64,000 nt of DNA from Magnolia sinica (GCF_029962835.1 NC_080583.1:51067658-51131657); one strand, 5' to 3'. Shown: positions 24,146 to 36,343, counted from the first letter of the stretch. The notes: generated from the letters alone by a model not told the origin. Numbers and translations: made by a program.

Positions 24146-24720
24146 GTGTACAAGTAGTGAATTCATATTTAGCTAATATGACGAGGGTATAATCTTGGCG
24201 GTACTTCTTCACTATGTTGGTTACTAACTCTTTCTATTTGATATGTATATAGATGATCTAGCAGTAGCTTCAGACGCTGGTCTCCTTGAGAGCACCCCGA
24301 TAGAGCCACCAGGCGAGGAGTTGGGTGATGGTGTGCCCGTTAGTAGTGTGGCTGAGCTCTATGAGCTCAATCAGTAGCCGGCTTGTTCTTCCCTTTTTGA
24401 TAGCTGCTTCATTACATTTGGTTATTTTGTGGTTTCTATAGAGCCCGGTTGGGAGGCGTTGGATGATACATTTTGGATTGTATATTTTGCAAAGTTCGCC
24501 CTGCTTCACCATGCCGTAGTTATTTGTACTTATCTTTAGATACCCACTGTGCCATTATGTGCGACTCTGATCAGTAATTGTGATGGAATGTTAATCTAAC
24601 TATTCGGACAAGTGGGAAATCCACCCACGTGCGATTATCCCTTATTGTGACACTCGGGTTCTTGTCGCGAGGGTAGTGTGCTCATGAGGCGGAAGCCGAG
24701 GTGTTACACAAAAAGACCTT
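24146..24720 (+). repeat. Possible 3' end of a gypsy LTR
   Basis: The segment ends ...GAGGTGTTACACA near 24714 after CACTCGGGTTCTTGTCGCGA, a style typical of plant gypsy LTR ends. The matching internal region is absent, because a LINE follows directly. Tentative. Confidence 0.3.
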
Positions 24721-24764
24721 TAACTCATTGAGATGAGACTTTCTTCTTGCTAGTCACTATTTCC

Positions 24765-26400
24765 TTAATTTTCCTGATAAATGGACAAGTTGGATTAATT
24801 CTTGTATCTCTTCGCCCTCCTCGGTCATAATCTATGGCGAGGGGTCCCATTTCTCCCTTTCTATTTTCCATAGCCATGGAAATGTTCTTTGCCCTATTAA
24901 CTAGATGTTTTGCAAATAATTCAATTAGTTCTCTACTTTCTATGGGATCAATTACCAACTCACACCTTTTCGTGGATGACCTTATGATTTTCACGAGTGT
25001 TGACCCGCAAAATGCAATGAATTTCAAAAACCTTTTCTCTAATTTTGGTACTCATTCAAGCTTTGGGATCAATCTTAAAAAAAGCGTGATCATCTTGTTT
25101 GGTTCTTTCAAGTTAAAGAGATCATCAAATCCACCCTTGACATAGAGGAAGGTCAGTTGTTTAGGTAAACCTGGCTCTCTCTTTATTCATCTAGGTTTCA
25201 TATTAGGGATTGTGAGTCCTTGATTGATAGTCTCAATGACAAATTGGGAGGGCGGAAGGCTAATCTTCTGTCATTTGCTAGCAGGCTAGAACTAACTAAT
25301 TCAACTCTCTCAAACCTTCACATCTTTTAGTTTCATGCTTTCTCCTTCCCAAGGCTACTTTGATATCCAAGAAAGGAGAATAAGGAAACTCTAAGGTTCA
25401 CTCTATTTGTTGGGATCAAATATGTAAAACCAAAAGTGATAGTGGCCTTGTGATAATTCCCCTTAAAATCACTGCCAAAACTTGCCTTATTAAGCAATTA
25501 TAGAAGATCATTTGCAAGGAAGATAACGTCTGGAGTAAGTGGGTTCACAAAAAATACATAAATAATAGATCTATCTGGCATGTAAAGCCCTCTTTGAATG
25601 TGTCATGGGCTTGGCTTAATATCCTCAATATCCATGATATTTCCAAGAAACAAGCCAGATACTTGGTTGGCATGGGAAATAGCACATCATTCTAGTATGA
25701 CCATTGGCTTGGAGATGACAGCCTTGTTGATCAATGTGGTGAGAATATTATTGCAGATTTGGGGATGGGACCAGACATTAAATTTAGCATATTTATTCAA
25801 AATAGTGAGTTGCAATCCCCCTATTTTTCAAATATCGAGCTAAGTGAAATCTTTGATCAAATGAGACAATTATCTCTTACCCCTACTGAGGATGAATTTG
25901 TGTGGACCTTATCTCCAAAAGGCTATATTGCTTTCAGCTTGGCAGTGCAGGCTTGCCTTTCTCAAAAGGCTCAAGACTAAATATATACTGGTAAGATTTA
26001 ATATTATCAATGATAGTCATTGCCTTTTCTACCTTTGTCCCTTATAAACTGCTGAGCATATTTTCTGAATACCTGTATCTTATGGAGTTAGGAGAGGATC
26101 CACCAAAAGCTTTCCATCCCTATCATTTCCTCTCCCATTATTATTCACATAGTTAGCTATCTTGTGGATAACTCTATAGATCCGGTTAGCAACCTTTTGA
26201 GTAGATGCTGGTTCCCAACCTTTGCCTGGCACATTTGGAGGAAGAGAAACAACCGTCTCTTTAATAAAGTCTCCCTTCTTAAGGAGATAACCCTGAGACA
26301 TGTTTTGGAGGAGATGAGATCTTGACTTATGTTCATATTGGGGCTTACTATTGCTATGGCTGCGACGGTGCATATTTTGGCTGCCTGGAATCTCCAACTT
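24765..26400 (+). pseudogene. Decayed LINE (non-LTR) reverse transcriptase and zf-RVT region
   Basis: 24765-24842 reads WINSCISSPSSVIIYGE. A frameshift then leads into RGPISPFLFSIAMEM and, at 24955-24990, SHLFVDDLMIFT, which is the catalytic F(A/V)DD box of plant LINE reverse transcriptase. INLKKS, the post-catalytic region, follows. From about 25560 the frames give IWHVKPSLN..WAWLNI, ARYLVGMGNS and DEFVWTLSPKGYIAF, matching the segment between RT and the zinc-finger (zf-RVT) domain. At 26000-26045 a degenerate Cys-rich NDSHCLF region follows. Many frameshifts and stops make it non-functional. The 5' half (endonuclease, ORF1) is missing, as is common for 5'-truncated LINEs. Confidence 0.85.
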
Positions 26401-26710
26401 CCTTACGTCTTACTCCCAGTAAGTCTATGAATCACAATCTAAAGGTTTTAGGAAATCACCACGGTCCCTCTTGGACACTCATGTGCTGAAATTAACCCTT
26501 CCAAGATTAGTCGCTTTTGCTATTTATGCCCTCCTTCAGTCTGGGATGCTATCTTTGATGCTGACAGTCAAGGGCAAGGAGATAAAGAGTCTCCATGTTA
26601 TCCATTTTAGCCTTATGATATTGGTTTCTATTGTTCAAAAGTTCTCATTGAGGTGAGCAATGAAGATTACTATTCGGTGATTAGAAACCAGATACTTCCT
26701 CTTATAGTAT

Positions 26711-26890
26711 GAGACTTTTTGCCTGTAATTTGAGATCTCATATAGCGTGTACGGAGAGGAGGGGGTGGTCAGTAGTAGGTGAAATAAAGCTCTAATCTCT
26801 AAACTTTTTTACCTGTAATTTGAGATCTCATATAACGTGCATGGAGGGGAGGTGGTGGTCATTAGTAGGCAAAATAAAGCTCTAACCGCT
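26711..26890. repeat. 90-bp tandem duplication, two copies
   Basis: 26711-26800 and 26801-26890 abut exactly and align without gaps, with about a dozen substitutions. Both contain CCTGTAATTTGAGATCTCAT and AAATAAAGCTCTAA. This is a simple tandem duplication after the LINE remnant. Confidence 0.85.
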
Positions 26891-26935
26891 AAGATTGCAA
26901 ATGTCTCATCTAGCAGTTTCATATGTATTATTTCT

Positions 26936-27150
26936 TAGAAAAATTGCCTCATTTCTTTAACCTGATCGCGTCAATTAGTCTTTTCTTCTTTGGGTTGTTG
27001 GCCCTTCTCTTGTCCTTTTTCTTTTCCCTTCCCTGGCTAGGGTATGGGCTCCTTCCCTAGCCTAGGGTGTGGGTTCTTCTTTTCTCCTTTCCTGGCCTGG
27101 AGTATGGGTGCTTCCCTGACTCAAGATGTGGGCCTCCTTTTTTTTTTGGG
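26936..27150. repeat. Pyrimidine-rich degenerate repeat, CCCTGGCTAGGGTATGGGC
   Basis: Three to four copies of a roughly 35-40 bp unit (CCTGGC(C/T)(T/A)(A/G)GGGTATGGG followed by a CT-rich spacer) occur between 27030 and 27140. Confidence 0.5.
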
Positions 27151-28246
27151 CTGCATATCCTTTTAGAAAAAAAAATAATAAAGAGTCATCTTATCTTCCA
27201 AAGAAAAAGTAGAAAAACCTGAGTTTGCATGGAGTGCAATATAGAGCATCCATTAAAGGGGGCTCACAGGAAGCTGCCAAATGAAGTGCAGTGGCCATTC
27301 TACTTAAGAGTGGCAATGGGCTGGACTAGGGGCCCTGGTCAATTAAGCCTACAGCCCTAGCCTGAATAGGACTGAGAAGGCCCTGGCCTTGGATGTATAG
27401 GACCAACATGTAAGGAAAAATATTTAAATGATCAAATGTTTGTAATAGGCCAATTAAAGAATTATTATTATTATTATTATTATTTTTTGGGTATCCTTCA
27501 TCTACAACGATTCCCATCATATAAATGATTTGAATTGTTGAATTATGACTCCAATCCAACAACTATCACATGTATTTATGAATGGGAAATCGCTCGCGTG
27601 TGTTTAAACCATCCAGTCTTTTTTGCATAGTGGTAGCACACATGATGAATAGACTGGGTTAGTCATCATCAATCAAGGCACGGACACAGCCTAAATTTTA
27701 ATCCTGGGCCTGGTACTTGGGCCAATTTCAAAGGGCCAAGCTCACAGGCGATGTACTGCCACTCAATGTAAATATAGTAATTTTCCAGATTATTCCGAAC
27801 TCACCCTTTTTGCAACTACAATGCATCTTCTCCAGTGAAACACACATATGCTCTGTGCTAGGAGGTCACATTCGAAGAATAATAAACACTATGGACTCAC
27901 TAAAGAAAAAAGACTATTGAATGAGTGCTCTCATCAACACAACAGGGTCTACAATCGTTACCTCCAAAACTTAAAAAATACAGAGTACACAAGTCAGCAT
28001 CAAAACAAGGCTCTCACATGAACACCAACCTACGTCAAAATGCACCTTCTTCATCATCATATCACCATCTAGGTCCTTTTTGTTTTTTCTCACCTTCCAT
28101 ATTTCCTGTCTGATGATCAGAAATGCTTCATTTCCTGTGAATGCATCCTTGAGGTGCACCATACCTGATGAATGGCCACAATCTTACATGCGTGTTTTTA
28201 GATTGGAATGTCTAGCAAAATCTCCTCTTCAATCCTCTAGTTACTG
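27151..28246. other. 3' flank of the receptor-kinase gene
   Basis: A (ATT)n run lies at 27463-27485. No other gene was found. The 3' UTR of the minus-strand kinase gene should lie in the last few hundred bases before 28246. No polyadenylation signal could be assigned with confidence. Confidence 0.4.
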
Positions 28247-31200
28247 TTATGACAGTAACTTGTCAAGGATTTGTAAGGCTTCCTTCATGGCTGGCCTCTT
28301 CTGTGGGACCAAAGAAGCACAGCTGAACCCCAACTTGAAGCACATCAGCAAGGCCTCCTCTTTCCCTTCCAGCTCAGCTCGAAGTATGACATCAGCCATC
28401 ATCAGGACCCGATTCCTATCCTCCCCAACTAGCCCGACATTCAACTGGCTAGTGATCTCCTTTTCAGAGAGCACCTTCCCAGAGATTATCTCTAAAAGCA
28501 CCATACCAAATGAGTAGACATCCCACTTGGGGTTGGGCTTGAGGCTCTTGAGCGACTCGGGTGCATGATAAGGTGATGCACACCATGCGGACACACTAGC
28601 ACTGGCCCTTGTTGGCAGGTCTTGGAGGTTGTCCCTAGAGACCATTGACTGCTTGCTGCTGAAATGCTGCCCTGAACCACCTGATGCCTTGTTGGTCGTA
28701 TCCCCAAATATGAGTCGTTCCAGCCCGAAATCTGAGATTGTTGGCTCCATATCCGGACCCAGAAGGATGTTGGTTGGTTTGAGATTGCCATGGACATGCT
28801 TCTTCTCATGCAAGTATGTTAGACCTCGTGCCACTCCCCTTGCAATCCTGAGCCGAACTTCCCATGATAGATTGCACAGAGAGGAACCTGTTTTCTCTGC
28901 ATTCATCAATGCATGCACTTTAGTGAAAGGCATTGGTGGATGCTAATGTACACCAAAAAGGAAATGTTAGTGCTAATACACCCAGCATGGCCTACGTGGT
29001 GTTTGGATGCATGCATGAGTGAATTGGATTACAAACTTTCTATTTAAACAAAAGGAGATGGCAGAAATTAATGATATTTCCTAGTATTCATAATGAGGAA
29101 GCAGCCCTTAGTCAAATTACAGTTATACATCTTTCGAGTAGTGTTTTAAATAGCTATGCTACGTAGCCTAGCTTAGCCTTAATGCTACGTAGCTCATGAA
29201 AATAGCTTAAGTCGAGTGAACCCTACGCTACATGATAATTTGAATATGCTACATGCTACAGACTATACGCTACAAGCTCTCTTACATTACAAGTTATTTT
29301 TCACTACAACATTAAAATCAGATGATGTTTTCAATGATTTGTTACATTTTTCTATTTTCAATAAAAATTAGATAATCTTTTTAATGCTTTTGATAAAATA
29401 ATATAAGTAACAATACTAAATCAGTTTCGTTGCTCTTCTTTACCCTTTATACTTAATCATTGTCCTTTCTTATTACTTTAGGTTACATTTGGTTGCACCA
29501 AATATCATGCAATTTTGTTAAATTTCATTATTAATCAAGAATAATTTGGTGTTGAATATCGCTATGTAGCTTACACCTCACGCTTCAGAGGGGTAAGCGC
29601 TATGCGACACACTATTCGCTATTTAAAACACTACTTTTGAGTCCTACTTGAAAGCAATATACCGGCAATATTTTGGAGCCTAGATCCTAAACATGCTTGT
29701 TAAGGAAATTACAATCTGCTTAGTTCTAAGTTCATAAACTAGCAACCTTTGTTCAATTTGGTAGTGCACCCAAACACACCCTCGCGCTAACATGCACCAT
29801 ACTGAAAAGAAAATTGTGAAAATACAAAAGTACATGTTACTGAAACCGATTACTAACAATTGCTAACGTACACCAGAAGCAAAGAAAGGAGAATGCATGC
29901 ACACAGTGCCCTGGTAAGATCTGACATATTTTGCTAATTTGCTCCAAAAAAAAATCAACCAAAAAGCTGAATGGGTGGCCCTGGGTTCCACGCCAATGAA
30001 GAAGGTTCATAAGGTTCATACAATGGAACTGGGGATGCCCAAAAAAATCTCCCCTATCGAAAGATGATAACCTTTGTTTGTGGTCCCTTCTCTGTTGAAC
30101 ATTTGACCTTTCAGGTACTTTCTTCCTAACCCTTTTTATAGGCCATTGATTTAGGTGATAGGATGCACCAGTGGGAGCCATTTTGGCATCCCCATTCATG
30201 GTCAGGCCCATCTGAGCTAAGGCTCTCTCAACCCTTTTATAGGTCATTGATTTAAGTGATAAGATGCACCAGTGGGAGCTATTTTGGGATCCCCATTCAC
30301 GGTCAGGCCCAGCACCAGATAAGCCCCCACCATTGGTGGCAGCGGCATTGTACTCCAGAAGCAGCAGCACTGCCTGCCTTCAGCGGCAGGGCCAAGAACC
30401 TCCTCCTAGTGGGCCCGCAGCCATCGCTTGTCACTGTCGCTCGCCCGTTGTCCTCTACGCTTACATGAGATCTTCTTAAGCCCTTGTGTTGTACATTTCC
30501 AGCCAACCGATTCATGATCTGCGATACTTGTTTACACAGCTTGTTTGGTTTTCCACGTATTGTGTTATTGGTTGTTTCTTACGAGCATTATGGATGCTCA
30601 ATTAAACGGAGAGTCAGGGCCCACTAAACGGCAACCAAACTTGTGTGCCAGCAGGGTTACATTGGATGGGTGCACCTACTTGACATGGTCCCAATCCGCC
30701 AAAAAGTATCTTGGCAGAGAGCAGAAATTGGGATATATTGATGGCATTTCGATAGAACCTTCACAAAGTAATCCATCCTGTGATGAATGGGTGAGTGACA
30801 ATTATATTTTCACGAGTTGGTTGCTTCATTCTATGTAACCTGAGTTTAGTGGGCCATTGATGATGTGCATGACAGCAAAAAAAATCTGGGACACGGTTGC
30901 AGAGACCTATTCACATAAAGATGATCTTGCCTATGCTTATTAGTTGCATAGGAAAATTACCCACATACAACAGGGGAATTGTCGATAGAGGCATATTATG
31001 CCTCTTTATGTCAAGAGATGGAAGGAACTAGATTATTATGTGCAATCTTTTACTATTCCCACTGAGTTGTTGTTAAAGAATTAATTGGGCTAATTTGTAT
31101 TTGGGCCAACTCCATATTTATAATTTGTATTTATTGCATCATTAATAAAAACAAGGTGAGAACTTCTCTAACCCTATGATGTCTCTTCCTCTTCTCCATC

Positions 31201-34200
31201 TCTCTTTCTTCTCTCCAATGCTTCTCTCTCTCCCTCAGGTTAAATCTCTTCTCCTCTAATTCTTCTTCTTATTTTCCTCATTAACGCTAGCCCACACACA
31301 TGTAGCACATTGTTCCCTTTTACAGTTTAGAAAGTGGCATGAAAAACACCAGATTTTTGAGTTCCTTGTGGACTTGGTGACAAATTTAAGCCTCAATGTA
31401 TTCATGTCTTGGGAAGGGAATCCATGCTTTCATAGAAATGGTTTATAATTACCTTCGGATCGAGGCCATTCGTTGTGCTTCCATTGCTTCCCAGCCTTCA
31501 CTCAGTTTAAAGAGATCAGTAGTTGTTTGATCCATACCAAGGGGAGAAAGTCCTCCACAAAGAATAACAAATGTATTGATTATGCAGCTTCTTGAACCAT
31601 GGGTAGAGACATCTTGATTTGTTCTCAATGTGGCAGACAATATTACACCTAAGATTTTTGTTATGATTTTGCACCTACATCTTCTACCTTGGCCCAAGAA
31701 AGGGGCTAATGCTGCTACAATTGAGGAGCACATCTTGTCTTTCTAAGTTATCATGTCTCAACATCGAGTTGTTGATTCTCACGGCCTAGTTATGGATCCA
31801 TCGGGAGACACTTCAGGTGTCTATACCAATCATGTGTCCCAGCTTGTCAACTGACCACATGACTACTTAGGATGGTAATTTCCTTGTATATTCTCCCTTT
31901 CCTTATAAAGTCCAACTAGCTGATGGGTACTACTCTAGAGTATCTGGGAAATTCTATCAGCTAGGTTTCATTAGTGCTCTAACCAAACAATTTCACTGCT
32001 CTAATACCATGATTTTGGCCAGAGAAATTAGCGTTAGGATCGATCCTTCACCCAATCTTATTTATAAGGCTAAAAACATATGGTGATCCAAAGGACTATG
32101 GAAATACAGATACTACTAACAACAGTTCTGATGACTACATCTACATGGAATCACCGCTTTATAAAATTCTTCATGAAGAAGATCCTTGCTTCATGATTCC
32201 TCCCAAAGAAAGGACTAACCACCTATTCACCTACAGACAGTTTTAGGGTACTTTAACCTACAACCATATTTACAAGCATTTTTTTTCTCTCAAAATATTT
32301 GATGTTTAGGGGCAAAAGTGGAAGTAAATTTTCCAGAGGTATTAAAAAATAGGCAGTAGCATGCTGCCAATAGGTGATCAGTTCTCCCAATAAGAAAAGG
32401 GCGTCAAAATGCCCAAACTACTTAAAGTGTTGTTTGGATTTTCAGTTAGTACAAGCAGTGGTAATGGTCCACCAATCCATACAGCTGATATGACATACCT
32501 CGTAGTGGAATTGATGGTCCACACCCAAGAAATCCCCTTGACTGAGCAATCCAAGCTGTATTATATCTGCAGCTTTCCCTTTGTTGAATGTGAACCATTG
32601 CTGTATTTTCTCTGTCAACGGACTACTGTTTGACCTACTACTGAATGTTAGAATTCTTCCCATCCCATGGGTTTTTTGGTGAATGGGACATCCAAAGTGG
32701 GCCATAATACCAAACCTTTTGATCTCTCAACCATACGCCTCACTTGTCCCCACTTGCACAAATGAAAACCCATAGAAGAACCTCTCAGGCTAGCATTACC
32801 TCAAAACTTCTTGCACATGTGCACCATTTGCAACATGGACAACCGAAAAAGTATGCCACAAAACATCCAGCTTAATTTATCAAAAGCATCGATTCTAAAA
32901 TCTTAGGTCTCGTCTGATTGACATTTAAAGATAATTTAATCTCATTTTAGGTAATAATAATTATGATTTTACAGATCATAATTTATATAAAGTTATGACT
33001 TATAAAGATTTTTTAAAGGGATTTTTTTTATAAAATGCAACCTTTTTTTTTTTTGGCATAACTAGATAGAATCACCCAAATTAATTTTTTTTAGATGTCA
33101 CCACCCACATTTGAGGGTCTCTTTATTTTACCACTTTCCGTGGAATCCAAGTCACATCCATTAACCTATTTCTAAAAATGACGAAAATACCCTAAAAGGG
33201 GCATCTTTACATATATTGATGGAAGGTTCAGTCCAAATTGCTACCCACCATCTTGAAATGGCCCAGACTGCTGTCCACTTACTCTTTAACGGTCTTGATT
33301 GCTGTTTACAATCTTGGAATGGACAAGATCACTGTCCGCATACTTTTGAACAGCCTAGACAGTTGGCCACCTACTTTTGAATGGTTCAAATCGCTAGCCA
33401 CCTGGAGTTGAATGGTCTAGATCAGTATCCTCCATCTTAAAATGGTCTAGATCATTGTCCATGAACTATTGAACAGTCCAAATTGTTGTGCATGTTATCA
33501 TTTCTTTAGGAGTGTTTTCATCATTTTTAGAAATAGGCTAACTGTCATTGCTTGAATTTGATAGAAAGTAGTAAAATAAAGGGAGTCATGAAAATGTGAG
33601 TGGTGATATCTAAAGAAATTTTCTTTTAGAATGCTTGTCTAATTAGGCTAAAAAACAAGTGGCATGTCCTAAAAAATCCTATTTTTTATCCTTACCAAAA
33701 CCTCTAAAGCATAATTACATATATCTGAAATGAGATAAACTTATTTTTAAGTAGTAAATAAACAAGGCCTTAGCATACCTGCTAGATCCAAAGAAAACTA
33801 GATTGAGTGAATAAAGTGCATTCCTAGCAGAACCCCTGAATGGTTACTAGCATGCGCCCAAGAGCATTAGAAGAGAGAAAGGGATGGGGTTGTTCCTTAC
33901 TTTGAGAGGCGTTGGCAAGGCTGCCATTCGGAGCATAATCATAGATAACAAGCTTCTCATCTTCTCCCCAATGGAACCCTCGCAATCGAACCAGATTCGG
34001 GTGGCGTAACTTGGCAATGATCTTCACCTGGTTTTCAAAATCCTTCAATTTATCTATGTAACTCTCTCCTATCCTCCGAACCGCGAATGTACTCCCATCA
34101 TCAAGCACAGCTTTGTAAACGATGGTGGGACCGGCAGATCCAAGAATATAAGCTGAAGCTTTGAGCAGCGTCTCCAGCTCAAGCTCCTGTTCTCCATCCA

Positions 34201-35545
34201 CCATAACAAGCGCACCCCCATTTCTCTCCTGCTGCTGCGGCTGTTGATTAGATCTCTGTTCTTCAGCTTCCGATCCTGTTGATTCCGATGCTTCCTCATT
34301 GCTGCTGCAGCTGCTGGTTCCTTGCTTACTTAAACAAGGCCATCGGATCTTTGGAGAATTGGAAGGCGAAGATTCCTCATTTCCTGACTTTTCTACCGTC
34401 TTTTTGTCTTCTGATTCCATCTTCTTCCTTTTTGCCCTCTTGGACTGGTACAAGTATAGTCCTAGTACTGAAACAATGCCGATTCCCACTAAATCTCCGA
34501 TGATTATTCCTATGATAACCCCTGGTTTTAGCCCTCTTTCCGTCTCAGCCACATTCCCCGGCCTGGCTCCGGGCGGGCCATCCTTGGGTTTGTCAAGGCT
34601 CTTGGGAATGGCTGCGATCGCAAGAGGAGTAGTTGATGTAGAGCTGTTGGGCGGAGTAGACAATGTAGAAGGAATCGAGCATGGATTCTTGAGCGGTTTC
34701 CCACACAGATCAGGATTCCCGGCAAACGATTCTGCTCTCCGATAATCAAAGCCACCCTTCTCAGGAATTCCACCCCCCAATTTATTAAAAGAAAGGTCCA
34801 AACTAGCGTTCGCTGGGATTCCTGATGCGAATCCTGGCGATATCCCTCCCGAAAGCCTGTTGTAAGAAAGATTCAAAGAACGGAGGTTACGGCCTCCATC
34901 GACTAAATCCGTCGGCAGAGAACCATTCAAGAGGTTCGAAGACAGATCGAGGACCTCCAAATTGCCGAACCCACGGGGAAGGTTGCCGTACAAGTAGTTA
35001 TTACTCAAGCAGAGAACAGTGAAGTTGGGGAGAGAAATCAAACTGTCCGGGATCCTCCCCGTCAATGCATTATCAGAAAGGTTGAGGAATTCAAGGCTTT
35101 TAAGGCTCCCAACGGCGTCAGGAAGCTCGCCAGAGATCTCATTGTTGGCGAGGGAAAGGATTCGAAGCTGGGAAGCATTGAATAGAGATAGAGGGAGGGT
35201 GCCGTTGAGGAAATTATCTGATAGATCAAGCTGTTGGAGTGTATCGATCATGCCAAAATCAGTAGGGATGGAGCCGAGAAGCTTGCTGTTAGGGAGAGCC
35301 AAGCTCGTAACCCGACGAGACCATGAAGATTCTACAAGTAAGTCCGTACACTGAATCCCGTTCCATTGGCAAGGAGTGTCGTCGTTGTAGTTCCAGCTCT
35401 CGAGGACTGAGAGAGGGTCGCTGAGGACTGAGTATTTGAAGGAGAGGAGGGAGATGCCGTCCGAGTTGAGAGCTGTGAGTTGGATCGGACGAGTTAGAAG
35501 TATGAGGGAGAGGAAATGCAGAGTGGAGGCGAGACGGAGAATCAT
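28247..35545 (-). CDS. LRR receptor-like kinase, probable pseudokinase (At4g37250/At2g23300 type)
   Basis: Plasma-membrane receptor of the plant LRR-RLK family. Exons on the minus strand are 35545-33901 and 28896-28247. The intron is GT-AG (AAA|GTAAGG, TGCAG|AG) and the join is in frame, giving 764 aa. Residues 1-25 are a signal peptide, 27-66 the LRR N-cap (CQWNGIQC) and 84-265 seven to eight LRRs (LxLxxNxLxGxIP). C281/C289 form a C-cap, a Pro/Ser/Thr stem follows and 343-366 is the transmembrane helix. Residues 367-450 are a basic then Ser/Glu/Gln-rich juxtamembrane region, and 455-764 the kinase fold. The VAIK lysine is Arg (AVRR, 488-491), the HRD aspartate is Asn (HGNLKPTN, 584-591) and DFG is kept (604-606). 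Catalysis is therefore doubtful, as in its relatives. An upstream in-frame ATG at 35575 adds ten basic residues; I prefer 35545 because it starts the signal peptide. Ligand unknown. Confidence 0.9.
29137..29635. mobile_element. MITE with perfect 18-bp terminal inverted repeats in the kinase intron
   Basis: AGTAGTGTTTTAAATAGC at 29137-29154 is the exact reverse complement of 29618-29635. The 499-bp interior is AT-rich with many GCTACGTAGC/GCTACA words near the left end and GCTATG near the right. It encodes nothing. The flanks do not give an unambiguous target duplication, so the superfamily is open. Confidence 0.7.
30132..30311. repeat. Direct duplication of about 79 bp, offset 101 bp
   Basis: 30132-30210 and 30233-30311 align without gaps. 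Both carry CATTGATTTA(A/G)GTGATA(A/G)GATGC, ACCAGTGGGAGC and the ending GGTCAGGCCCA. They lie in the kinase intron. A long minus-strand open frame across them (30370-29837) is produced by the repeat and lacks any domain. Confidence 0.8.
30590..31090 (+). pseudogene. Copia gag relic inside the kinase intron
   Basis: The plus strand reads MDAQLNGESG (start 30590), then TYLTWSQSAKKYLGREQKLGYIDG, EWVSDNYIFTSWLLHSM and a stop at 30836. It continues PEFSG, AKKIWDTVAETYSHKDD, a stop, HRKITHIQQGN and, after a frameshift, WKELDYY. This is the UBN2/Retrotran_gag-type N-terminal gag of plant copia elements (LTWSQxVKxxLxGRxKLGYIxG; WDTVxxTYS; LxxKIxxxxQG). Stops and a frameshift disable it. It lies opposite in strand to the host kinase gene. 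The pol part was not recognised further along. Confidence 0.75.
31091..32280. other. Kinase intron, unassigned retroelement-like DNA
   Basis: It follows the gag relic and may be the rest of the same copia element, but I saw no convincing protease, integrase or RT motif. Pyrimidine-rich at 31185-31265. Confidence 0.3.
32281..33079. other. Kinase intron, no feature recognised
   Basis: AT-rich, without a bounded repeat or coding similarity. Poly-T runs at 33026 and 33044. Confidence 0.3.
33080..33630. mobile_element. Foldback element with about 110-bp inverted ends and internal 35-bp repeats
   Basis: 33085-33190 and the reverse complement of 33520-33625 align over about 110 bp, sharing words such as ATTTCTAAAAATGA, TTTATTTTAC and GATRTCACCAC. 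Between them, at 33240-33490, lie about eight diverged tandem copies of a 33-36 bp unit (TGGTCTAGATC, a GTCCAC-like box, CTTTTGAA). It sits 270 bp from the exon 1 splice donor of the kinase gene. Inverted ends around a minisatellite are typical of plant foldback transposons. Confidence 0.65.
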
Positions 35546-36100
35546 GCTTTGTTTTTTTTTCCTGAATGATTGCACGTCGTCGCTGTTTCTATCTTTCCAC
35601 TGCTAAAACGAGGGGATATAGAAAAGGCTGAGACGCAAAGGAAAGGAGAAGAAATTTATTACTCTGGCTCAGTGGGATCGATGATACGACGGTCATTTGT
35701 AACTTGCATGTTTAATAGAAGCAAGTTAAATCAAACCGTCCAAATTATGCGTAATAGCTTAGTTTCATGGAAAACCTTAAAAAAGAAAAAAGAAAAAAGA
35801 AAAAGAAGAAGCTCACTTGATTATCTAACTATCAGATTGGTGAGCATTTAATGGACCGTTTAAAAAGGAAATATCCAATGGACATTTGATTGGGAGTGTT
35901 CAATACCACAACGTAATCTGTTTTACTCTAGATAATATATGTGACGTGTACACTTTATAATTGCCTGCGTATCAAGACGGCATATATAAGCTGGAGTATG
36001 AGTAACTTACCTACTCCGCTGGCATGACTAGTATCCTTGCTGGTTTTGTTAGGAGTGGATTAGGTGCGGTCCTTACCATTGATGTCCGTATTCCACTCCC
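35546..36100 (-). other. 5' flank of the kinase gene
   Basis: This should contain the 5' UTR and promoter of the minus-strand kinase gene. An A/G-rich run lies at 35779-35808. No certain TATA box was found by eye. Confidence 0.4.
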
Positions 36101-36275
36101 ATGGGGTTCATCCGTTTTTCCGGATCATTTTGTGGCTTTAGCTAAAAAGTGAAGCAGATCCGATTCTTAGGTGGACCATGAGAAAACAGTGATGATTGAA
36201 ATCCTTACCATTAAAAGCCTTCTGCCTCCCACCATAACGTATCATTAATGTTTATTTTCCATCTCTCAAATGAAG

Positions 36276-36343
<68 letters not shown>

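Noticed and set aside
28080-28517. Plus-strand 145-codon open frame
   Set aside because: Shadow of the kinase-domain exon.
29837-30370. Minus-strand 177-codon open frame
   Set aside because: It is created across a 79-bp duplication within the kinase intron and has no domain.
33824-33900. Read-through of kinase exon 1 to a stop at 33824
   Set aside because: The last residues past SQ lack similarity, and a good GTAAGG donor plus a matching second exon at 28896 explain the gene better.
34299-34745. Plus-strand 148-codon open frame
   Set aside because: Shadow of the LRR receptor exon on the other strand.
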